A stretch of DNA of 64,000 nucleotides, taken from the NCBI GenBank assembly GCA_009363875.1, contig CM018690.1, positions 12,679,971 through 12,743,970 on the forward strand, in the 5' to 3' direction. The position numbers were made by a program, and so were the translations under genes. The first letter of the stretch is position 1, and each line of letters starts with the position of its first letter. Shown here one piece after another: positions 25,042 to 33,760 of this stretch. The DNA is from Mikania micrantha (lineage: Eukaryota; Streptophyta; Magnoliopsida; Asterales; Asteraceae). The notes below the pieces were generated by a model that made no database searches, was not told the origin of the DNA, and saw only the letters and a list, made by a program, of their open reading frames with translations.

Positions 25042-27642
25042 TGTCACACCCCAAATTTTCAACTAACGGAATCATACCGTTTGGGACGTGACAAACCAGG
25101 ATCTCAGATCATTAGACATAACGAAGACCTCTATATGATATTCAAACATACTTTGGTCTAAAACTGTAATATCAAAGTTTCAATGTTTGCGGAAGCGTTT
25201 TAAAAACCAATAACAAAACGTAACGGTTTGAAAATGTAAAGTACAAATCCAATAACATTCAATGTCTTAATTGATCAAAGCCAAAACACTTGAACTGAAA
25301 TGTATGCATGAGACTCAACATCCTAGTCTCTGCTTGTCCTTGCTTGTGCCTTAGTGTCCTGAGAAAACATGTAAATCAAGTCAACACAAAGGTTGGTGCA
25401 TACACAGGTTTAAGCATTCACAAATGTATGAAACCACAGTTTGAATATAAAGTTTACAGATAACATAATCACACGTTGCATAGTCATGATAGCTAGTCAT
25501 TGTACTATTTACATAAGTGATCGACACCGGAGCTGACTGTTGTTGCAATGTTTGATAGCCTTTTCCCTATTGTCTAGCATAAACAATAGTAATGTGTGTT
25601 TGGTCAGTTAAACACCTGCGTAGATCCCATCTACCAAGTGAGGTTTGTCAAACCCAATAGATCTATCTTCAACTACCACGCTTTGCACTACGGCAAACTA
25701 AACGGTTCGATAATGTAGGCTTTGTAATGCTATGTTTGCACTTATAGTAAACAGCTAACTCATGCAAGTGATATGTATCTAAAAGTGTTTGTTGCACATG
25801 TTTTCTCCCCCAAAACAGTTAAAATAAGAAAGGGGCCGTGTACGCACCTTTGATAGTAATGGAATGATCAAACACACAAGAAATCGCGTAAACTGTCTTC
25901 TACGAGAAATCTGTGTTTCAACAATAATCGTTGTGTTATTCGGGATATCGCTTGTGTTTGAAATCACATACGTGTCATCACACGTATGTTAGATTGTTAG
26001 AAACGTATATACGTAAGTACGTGTGACTTTAAAATCATTTAATTAATTCATATAACCGTATACGAGTTTATTTAAATACGCGTAATTATACGCGATTACA
26101 TTTTCGGGTTAAAATATAACTTTTATTATTTTATTTTGTTCGGGATCTCGTTACGGTTCCAACGCAACTCGAACGGGTCGAATCGGACTTAAAATGAATA
26201 AATTATGATTTAAAAACCAAAATTTGGTTTATTTGTGCAAAACCGGTAGACCCGGATTCGAACCCGCGTCCCCCCGGACCACAAGCACACCTCCGACCAG
26301 CTCATCTACCCTTGGTTTCACAACAGCCCATTCGTTTAAATCCTTTTAACCTACAACCCAAGACCTTCCCTTTTGTTTACACTTGACCGAACCAAATCCC
26401 CCTCCTAGTTGGCCCCTGATTCGAATCCCATCGAACCCAAAACCATAGGGTTTTCATTAATCCTAGGATTTCGACTCTTTCTGTACAAGTAATTTGATTC
26501 ATGCGATCGTTTAACTCAAAAATCCCCAAAAGATTTAATCCGAAAAACCCTAATACTTGAACTAATGTAATTCACTATCCTTCGATGAAATTGACAAAGG
26601 GTTTTTATTAGAAATAGTATTCCGAAACTCTCTGTGATGTTTAATTTCAGTTTCATGTCCATTAGAGTAGAAATCCCCAAATCGTTTTAATATGATGAAC
26701 CCTAGAATTCGAGATCATCAAATTAGATATTGTTTGATGAAATTGACTTATAGTTTTCATTACACACATGATTCCGAAAGTTTCTGTGTGATTTAATCTA
26801 ATTCTTAAACGCGTTTGAATCAAAACCCCCAAATTGCTTTAAGTGATGAACCCTAGAAATCGTTTTTGAATAATTCGTTGTTGTTTGCTACAATTAACAT
26901 AGAGATTATGTTAATCGGCCTCTTCTGAAACTGTTGATGCTGTTTAATTTGATTTTTGAGTTCGATTGTTTATAAACCCCCAAAACGTTCTTGATAAGGA
27001 ACCCTAGAACTAGAGTTCATTCAATTTGATGTTTATAAACGAAATTGGCTTAGGGTAAATCTTAGTCGGCCTGTTTAGGATGTTTAGGTATGAGTTTTTA
27101 CCTGATTTGATTCCAAATTGTTGTAGTTTGACTTGTAGGCTTGATTTCGACCACTTCCCGATCGAGTTCCTCTCTTCGAGCTTCTTGGAATCGAATTGTT
27201 TAGTGGGATAGTCTCTAAAGATGCCGATTTAGGTTTCTGGAACATCAATTTGATGATTTGTTGTCGAATTATACCGGTTTACTATGGGAGGTATACGGTC
27301 TCGCTTTAACTCGACATTAACACGCCTTAAATCGTACATTATGATGTTAATTGTGATGATAACTGACCATTATCATTAATATGAGTTATTAGGATGATTA
27401 ATTCGATTAATCATGGCCATTTACTATGAATTTCAAATCCATTTGACTCTTATATCCGAATTTTGACTTATGGAAGTCAAAATTGGTTATTTTACCTCTT
27501 TACAAGTCAAATTCTTGTAAATTAGATATCTTTAAACTCACTTGGATTAATTAACCACCTTCTGGTTAAGTCTTGTTTGATTCTGGATCGATTCTGTCAA
27601 ATTCTGATTAACGGGGTTAATCTGAAATGCCGGATTGTCACA
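25042..27642 (-). mobile_element. Element B LTR 1 (3' LTR)
   Basis: Plus-strand ends are TGTCACACC and GGATTGTCACA, giving TG..CA. It is the most divergent of the three, with about 13 private differences by eye. It contains a reversed tRNA-like block at 26243-26312. The adjacent purine tract (27643 onward, read on minus) marks it as the 3' LTR. Frames such as 25779-25967 recur only because the LTR recurs. Confidence 0.93.
26243..26312 (-). other. tRNA-like block with Pol III A and B boxes in B LTR 1
   Basis: On the minus strand TAGATGAGCTGGT matches the tRNA A-box pattern TAGCTCAGTTGGT at 10 of 13 positions. GGTTCGAATCC 31 bases later is an exact B box. Recurs at 34962-35031 and 43417-43486. 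The arms do not fold into a proper cloverleaf, so it is not a functional tRNA gene; it could be a SINE-head relic or convergence. Confidence 0.4.
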
Positions 27643-28313
27643 TCATCCCCTTGTTGAAGGAATTTTCGTCCCGAAAATTGCTTAGTGTTACTTGTGAGTT
27701 TAGATTGTGCGTGTTGGTGTGATGTCTGATCATTCTGTGTGCTTGTGTATACTCACACACAAGGTTCAATGTTTGTAACATCACACCTAAGTGTGATCGT
27801 TCTATGTAACGGTTTGCGTGCACACTAGTTAGTACACCTAACTGTGAATGTTTGTGTTTGATCATACTGTTCTGTGTAACCTTGCACCTAGCAACATGTT
27901 TGTAATTGTTTGAACTATGTAGTCTCACACATAGCAAATGTTTGGATGTAGTCGACAAAATAGAAACTTCCAAAATTCATGCGTACCTGTAAATTCACGA
28001 GTACATGGGCCCCTGTATTCGTCAATTTACCTTACACAATTATTCTGGTTCCTTCTATATGTAATCCCACCCTTGTTTAACCGATCATGATTGTACCACC
28101 ATGAAATGTAGTACATCAAATGTAATGTTTGAAATGTAATACCTTGTTTGAAATCAATCATGTATGTACTACTATGAAATGTTTGTGTTTGCATTCTGCA
28201 AAGCTGGTGTTCAACCCAGTTGTTTATACTAAAATCAATAGTATGAGGTGTTTGTGCTTACAGTTAGAGTGTGAAACATCATCCCCTTGTTGAAGGAAAT
28301 TTCGTCCCGAAAT
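27643..28313 (-). other. Element B copy 1 3' untranslated region
   Basis: It holds a purine tract against the LTR (AAGGGGATGA on minus, ending 27643) and a hairpin at 27661-27679. A second copy of the same hairpin plus purine tract lies about 635 bp further in (28278-28315). Between them is non-coding sequence rich in 'tgtgtaac' and 'cacacctaa'. The 111-codon frame over it is not credible. Confidence 0.7.
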
Positions 28314-28614
28314 TTAACGTGTCTTCACAGTGTTTGCAGTTGTTGTTTTGAATAGATGAGGATACTTCTTCATCATTTGATCTTCCCTTTCCCATGTGAA
28401 TGCAGGACCACGTCTTGAATTCCACCGAACTTTGACTATCGGAATCTTGCTTTGTTTGAGCTGGTTGACCTCTCGGTCTATGATTTCAACTGGTTCCTCG
28501 ATGAATCGTAACTGTTCGTCCACTTGTATTTCTTCAAGTGGTACTACCAATGTCTTATCAGAAAGACATTTCTTTAAGTTCGATACGTGAAAGACAGCAT
28601 GAACTCCGCTGAGT
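28314..28614 (-). pseudogene. B copy 1: chromodomain-like C-terminus of integrase
   Basis: The minus frame encodes VPLEEIQVDEQLRFIEEPVE, then KVRWNSRRGPAFTWEREDQM and YPHLF. This is the chromodomain-like tail seen at the end of plant Tekay/Del chromovirus integrases, thought to guide integration to particular chromatin. The upstream part ('DELSGVHAVFHVSNLKKC') is in frame with it but out of frame with the integrase core. The intervening GPY/F segment is deleted. Confidence 0.75.
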
Positions 28615-29205
28615 TCATCCTGGGCTAAGCTTCCCGCGCTTGCCGACTCGTATCACACCTTTCCAAGGTGATACTTTAAGAAGAACTCGGTCTCCTACTT
28701 GAAATTCCAATGGCTTGCGACTTTTGTCAGCGTAACTCTTCTGTCGATCCCGAGCCGCTGCCATACGGTTCCGGATTTGAACTATTTTCTCTGTCTTTTC
28801 AAGTACTAGTTCAGGACCTGTAATCTGACTGTCACCAATTTCAGCCCAACAAACTGGTGAACGACATTTGCGACCATACAAAGCTTCAAACGGTGCTGCC
28901 TGAATACTTGTATGATAATTATTGTTGTAAGAGAATTCCACTAACGGTAAGCGATTTTCCCAACTATCACCAAAATCAATTTCACAGGCTCGTAACATAT
29001 CCTCGAGCGTTTGAATCGTACGTTCACTTTGACCGTCGGTCTGTGGATGATATGCGGTACTAATATCCAAACGAGTTCCCAATGACTTATGGAGTGATTT
29101 CCAAAAGTTGGAAGTAAATCGGGCATTCCGATCTGATATGGTGGAAATTGGCACGCCATGTCGTGCTACCACTTCCTTGATGTAAACGCGAGTCAGTTTC
29201 TCCAT
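28615..29205 (-). pseudogene. B copy 1: integrase core fragment
   Basis: 196 codons cover the second half of the integrase core: VVARHGVPISTISDRNARF (second catalytic Asp), AYHPQTDGQSERTIQTLEDM (catalytic Glu), SYNNNYHTSIQAAPFEALYG, and VLLKVSPWKGVIRVGKRGKL. It stops just after GKLSP because about 22 residues containing the GPY/F motif are missing and the frame shifts. Just upstream, minus-strand stops at about 29250-29270 replace residues of the 'VIVDRLTKSAHF' block. It cannot make active enzyme. Confidence 0.85.
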
Positions 29206-29275
29206 CTTGTCGGTTTCCTTGATTGCTAAGAAATGTGCAGATTTCGTTTATCGATCGACGATTACTCATATCGTA

Positions 29276-29524
29276 TTACAACCACTCGGTGTACGGGTAA
29301 CTTAGTAATGAAGTCCATCGAAATCTGTTCCCATTTCCACATCGGTATTTCTGATATTCAACTTTGACTTTCGAACAAGTCAAACATTTGCTAACATACT
29401 TAGCAATGTCGGCTTTCATGTCAGACCACCAATACAGTGCCTTCAAGTCATGATACATCTTGTCTGATCCCGGATGGACTGAATATCTGGACTTGTGCGC
29501 TTCATCCATCACGAATTCCTTCAA
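29276..29524 (-). pseudogene. B copy 1: integrase zinc-binding (HHCC) fragment
   Basis: Encodes DEAHKSRYSVHPGSDKMYHD and CLTC, the HHCC finger. After KVEYQK about 11 residues are missing relative to elements A and C and the frame shifts, so the first catalytic Asp (ISMDF) is read out of frame. Confidence 0.85.
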
Positions 29525-29573
29525 ACCACCATACGAAGGTATTCACAGTCGATTAATGAAATAACGAATTCCA

Positions 29574-30260
29574 TCAGACTTGACATCCCATTGTGTTTCC
29601 ATTTCCCTGTAAGGATTCATGTACCAAATTATCCTTTTCTAAGGCTTCCAGCTGAGCACTGCGTACCTTGTCAGGTAAGTCAGTATCTATCGTCATCATA
29701 AGTGCGTGAACCCGTCTTGTTGATGTGTCTTTTCTGCTTAAAGCATCAGCTACCACATTAGCCTTTCCCGATTGATACTTGATTGCGCATTCGTAATTGT
29801 TCAACAACTCGACCCACCGTCGCTGTCTCATATTGAGTTCCTTCTGATCAAAGATATGTTGCAAAGTCTTGTGATCAATGTAAATAATACACTTGGTTCC
29901 ATATAAATAATGCCTCCAAGTCTTCAAAGCAAAAACTACTGCTCCTAATTCCAAGTCGTGAGTAGTGTAATTCTTTTCGTGTGGTCTCAGTTGCCTTGAA
30001 GAAGCATAAGCAATCACTTTATCACGCTGCATCAACACACATCTCAAACCCTGTGCAGATGCGTCACAATACACCACAAAGTCTTCTGTTCCTTCCGGTA
30101 AGGACAGAATCGGTGCACTGCAGAGTTTCTGTTTCAATAACTGGAATGCAGCTTCTTGTTTATCCGTCCAGTTATACTTCTTTCCTTTGTGAGTAAGAGT
30201 CGTAAGTGGTTGAGCGATCTTTGAGAATCCCTCAATGAATCGTTGGTAATAACCCGCCAA
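29574..30260 (-). pseudogene. B copy 1: RNase H domain fragment
   Basis: Encodes GYYQRFIEGFSKIAQPL at the RT-RNase H junction, then VVYCDASAQGL, THDLELGAVVFAL, IYIDHKTLQH and NVVADALSRK. The four acidic RNase H positions are visible. It is separated from the RT frame by a TGA at about 30270, where A and C have Arg. The end runs into unrelated residues after ESLQGNGN because of a lesion. Confidence 0.85.
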
Positions 30261-30272
30261 ACCAAGGAATTG

Positions 30273-30929
30273 TCATACCTCAGTAGGGGTCTTTGGAGCT
30301 TCCCAGGTCTTAATCACTTCAATTTTCGCTGGATCAGCATGTATGCCCTTTTCATTGACTATATGACCCAAGAATTGTACTTCTCGCATCCAGAAGTCAC
30401 ATTTCGAGAACTTAGCGTACAGTTGTTCTTGTTTCAATAACTCTAGCAGCCATCGGAGATGTTCAGCATGCTCCTCCTCAGTCTGAGAATAGATGAGAAT
30501 GTCATCAATGAAAACTATGACAAACTTGTCAAGATAAGGTTTACAAACACGATTCATGAGATCCATGAATACAGCTGGAGCGTTTGTCAACCCAAATGGC
30601 ATGACCAAGAATTCGTAATGGTCATCGCGCGTCCTGAATGCTGTCTTCGGAATATCTTCTTCTTGAAATCTGAGTTGATGATAACCCGACCTGAGATCAA
30701 TATTCGAGTAGTAACTCGAACCTTGCAACTGATCAAACAGATCGTCAATTCTAGGTAACGGATACCGGTTTTTGATAGTAACCTTGTTAAGTTCCCGGTA
30801 ATCGATGCACATACGGAAAGTCCCGTCCTTTTTCTTAACAAATAAGACTGGAGCTCCCCACGGTGAAAAACTAGGTCGTATAAAACCCTTATCCAACAAC
30901 TCTTGCAGTTGTGTAGATAACTCTTGCAT
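30273..30929 (-). pseudogene. B copy 1: reverse transcriptase fragment
   Basis: Encodes MQELSTQLQELLDKGFIRPS, CIDYRELNK, YPLPRIDDLFDQLQG, VMPFGLTNAPAVFMDL and the catalytic FIDDILIYS. The usual RTRYGHYEF is RTRDDHYEF. Upstream the sequence continues to the protease but is cut by a TGA near 31012 (Arg in A and C); downstream it ends at another TGA near 30270. Both look like CGA-to-TGA changes. Confidence 0.88.
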
Positions 30930-31271
30930 CTCTGATGGTGCAAGTCGATAAGGCGCCCTAGCTATCGGTGCTGCGTCTGGTGTAAGGTCAATTCAAAATT
31001 CCACTTGTCTGATAGGCGGTAATCCCGGTAAGTCTTCTGGGAATACTTCAGGAAATTCACAAACTACTGGGATGTCTTCTATCTTCTTCTCAACTACCGG
31101 CTTCTCAGTTATAAGTGCTATAACTGCCGTATGACCTTTACGCAGACATTTGTGTGCTTTCATACAAGATATGAGACGCAGTGGCGTACTGCTCTTCTCA
31201 CCTTGTACATACAGTGTCTCTCCATGCGAAAGCGGTATACGAACGATCTTTTAATGGCATACTATTTCAGC

Positions 31272-31553
31272 CTAGTGTTTGAACAACCAGTCCATGTCAT
31301 GTGTTTGACCCATCAAGTCAAGAACACACCCTTTAGGAATATGGTTTACAACAACTAGCTTATCATCAGCTAGTTCTATAGTGTATGGGTTTTCTAAAGC
31401 AGTAGGACTAATACTTAGCAATTCACAAGATTTGCTAGATACAAAACCCCGATCTGCACCGGTGTCAAATAGCATAGAGGCAGAGTGATAATTCAAGAGA
31501 AACGTACCCGTAACGACGTTGGGATCTTCCCGTGCCTGACGTCCTCCAATCAC
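31272..31553 (-). pseudogene. B copy 1: aspartic protease fragment
   Basis: Encodes DPNVVTGTFLLNYHSASMLF and the catalytic DTGADRGFVS. The usual flap region 'FDVVVGMDWL' is shortened to THDMDWL by a deletion, followed by stops. Separated from the gag zinc knuckles by a stop near 31553. Confidence 0.82.
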
Positions 31554-32751
31554 AAAAGCCCTGTTCTAGCAACATTTGTGTTGTTATTGCTGTTTCCTTT
31601 TGTAGTTATGTCATTAGCCCTTCTTTTCTTGAGTTGTGGGCACTTCTTCTTGAAATGTCCAGGTATGCCACACTCAAAACATCCTTTCTGTGTGATGCTA
31701 CGGTCGAGTGGGCTTGCCTGCAGTTCCCCTCGACAGTCTTTTGCTACGTGACCCATCTTTCTGCATCGCTGACATCGGTACTTGTCACATTGATTCCTAA
31801 AGTGATGGAATCCACATTTGTTGCACTTTGGGTTTTTACCATTATACCCTCCCGATGACTGTTGGTTATTGTTTGGATTGTGATGGGTCTTGTTGGATTC
31901 CTGCTTGCGGTTCTGCTGAAATGACTGCTGAGTGAAATTCTTGGAATCAATGCTATCCCATTTTCTTTTATGGTCTCCCACCTTAGCTGCTACTGTTCGT
32001 TTAGGTAATGTTCCCCGTTGCATCGCTTGAGCAGTCAGTTGGTGTGCCAGTCGAACAACTTGTTGTATGGTAATAGGATTTGCAGATATGATCAATTTTC
32101 GGACCTGAGATACCAGTCCTCCAATGTATCTCTTGATCCACTTACTAAGCGGGTTGCCCTGTGCGGTAAGAGTCTTGCTAATTGCTGGAATCGAGTAGTG
32201 TATTCCTCAATATTAGAACCTTTCATCTTGAGTTGCCCGTATTCATTCTCAAGTTTTTGTATTTCATTACGGAGACAATACTCCTCCTGCAACAGGATTT
32301 TGAATCCTTTCCAAGTAAGTGCATTGGCTGTATTCAAACCGAGTGTCTGTACGATAGAGTTCCACCATGTCAAGGCTGAACCCTCCAAAGTACCAATAGC
32401 ATATCTGACCTTGTTTTCTTCCGGACAATTGCACATCTCAAACACCGATTCTGACTGTTCAATCCATCGAAGAAGTCCAATGGCTCCTTCCGATCCTTTG
32501 AAATTACGAGGTTTACAGTCCAAGAATGTCTTGAACGTGCACACTTGTGGGTTTATCAGTCCCCCCGTTGGATCATGTGGTCCTGTTTGGTATGTTTGCG
32601 TATAGTTTGCGATTGTCTCGGTAATTCGAGTGTTAATAAGTGCCTCAACTTCCGTTGCGGTCATGTTAATGTTTCCTCCAACCATGATCTTCCTATTTAC
32701 AAATATACATGATGAGACTACACCCATCGCATAATCATCACTCATGCACAA
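31550..32751 (-). pseudogene. B copy 1: gag with zinc knuckles, frameshifted
   Basis: The capsid-like part (from about 32684) encodes CKPRNFKGSEGAIGLLRWIE, GSALTWWNS and RFQQLARLLP. A frameshift near 32150 moves to a second frame with LIISANPITIQQVVRLAHQL and the knuckles CNKCGFHHFRNQC, CQRCRKMGHVAKDC and CFECGIPGHFKKKC. It would bind RNA and build particles if intact. Copy 2 lacks 264 bp of the capsid part. Confidence 0.85.
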
Positions 32752-32923
32752 AGTAAATGTAACACATTACCATAGCCATTAAGGTAACAATTCTTAATCA
32801 TTTATGATAAACTAGTGCTTACAATTGTTTGTCAAAGAGATGCAAAACAACTAAACACGAAATCTACTTTTATGAGTACAACCCACTCATATAAGTTTGT
32901 TAATTAGAAAGTAAATGAAATAA

Positions 32924-33628
32924 CTAGATTCCATCGTTTGGTTGATCAACGGTTGATGATGAATCTTCCAGTTCTGCTGGACCAGTCACTACACCATGCT
33001 GGTAACGCATATGCCCAGTGATGAGGGTCATGGCCTCCCCAGCCAAATCTCTCACTATATTGGCTTCAATCGCCGCTGCACCAGCCCGTGCATTGGCTTC
33101 CTCAGCCCTTGCCTCGGCTGCAGCTACACGTAACTCAGTAGTTTCTAGTCGTGCAGTGAGTTCGAGGATCGTCCCTCGCATCATCCAGATCGTTTCCACC
33201 AAATTTTCCTGTGCCTCATTAGTCCTATCCAACTCCCCAGTGAGGTTATCCCACATCTGTGTCAGCCAGTTGTTATTCTCAAGCAACTCTGTGATCATCC
33301 CTGCTATTTCCCGCATGTTGCGGATTTCACGCTCCATGCGTGCAACAAAAGCAGCAAATGCCTGTTCTAGTGGATATCCAAGAGTAGGTAACGTCCAAAG
33401 GCTATTAGCAGTGTTGGCAGTTGGTGGTGGAGGCACTCGTTCTTCACGCACCCAGCTGCGTATGAGGTCAGGAAACCATTGCCAATATTGGTTGTTCCCC
33501 CTCTGTCGAACATGTGTTTCCTCCCCACAGTGGATTGTATCATCCACTGGTTCGATCCTCCTTGTCATGATGTCTGACAATGCCACAACTTGTTCCTCAG
33601 TGCGAATAGGTGTAGATGATGATGTCAT
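32924..33628 (-). CDS. B copy 1: extra ORF upstream of gag, coiled coil
   Basis: 234 codons, sense relative to the element, between the primer site (33746) and gag (from 32751), with 172 bp to gag. No stop interrupts it in either copy, unlike gag-pol. The N-terminal third is Trp/Arg-rich (YWQWFPDLIRSWVREERV). The middle has heptad-like stretches, and residues about 140-190 (TILELTARLETTELRVAAAE, then Ala/Glu/Arg repeats) strongly suggest a coiled coil. No family recognised. Gag-proximal extra ORFs are known in some plant gypsy elements such as Ogre, but I see no homology. Function unknown. Confidence 0.6.
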   Translation of the reverse strand: MTSSSTPIRTEEQVVALSDIMTRRIEPVDDTIHCGEETHVRQRGNNQYWQWFPDLIRSWVREERVPPPPTANTANSLWTLPTLGYPLEQAFAAFVARMEREIRNMREIAGMITELLENNNWLTQMWDNLTGELDRTNEAQENLVETIWMMRGTILELTARLETTELRVAAAEARAEEANARAGAAAIEANIVRDLAGEAMTLITGHMRYQHGVVTGPAELEDSSSTVDQPNDGI

Positions 33629-33745
33629 GTCTGTTACATAATGCCATATGTAAGTGCATACAAACTATTGTGTAAGCAAGTGTCTAATGTCTAACAGTTA
33701 TAGTCTAAGTCTACAAAATGCAAACCTAGTTCGCTATAACCAATG

Positions 33746-33757
33746 TCTCTGATACCA
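33746..33757 (-). other. Primer-binding site of B copy 1
   Basis: On the minus strand TGGTATCAGAGA follows LTR 2 after a 3-base gap. It is complementary to the 3' end of initiator-Met tRNA except the last base (usual TGGTATCAGAGC). Confidence 0.85.
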
Positions 33758-33760
33758 ATC

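Noticed and set aside
25779..25967. 62-codon frame found three times (also 34498 and 42953)
   Set aside because: Repeated with the B LTR; no protein-like features.
26243..26312. A genuine tRNA gene in the B LTR
   Set aside because: A and B boxes are present but T-arm and acceptor pairing fail, and no anticodon arm is convincing.
27638..27973. 111-codon minus-strand frame, repeated at 36357
   Set aside because: Overlaps the LTR edge and purine tract of element B; low-complexity, no family; it is 3' untranslated sequence.
33018..33641. 207-codon plus-strand frame (also 41473-42096)
   Set aside because: Antisense shadow of the B upstream ORF; its Ala/Ser-rich product mirrors the coiled-coil codons.
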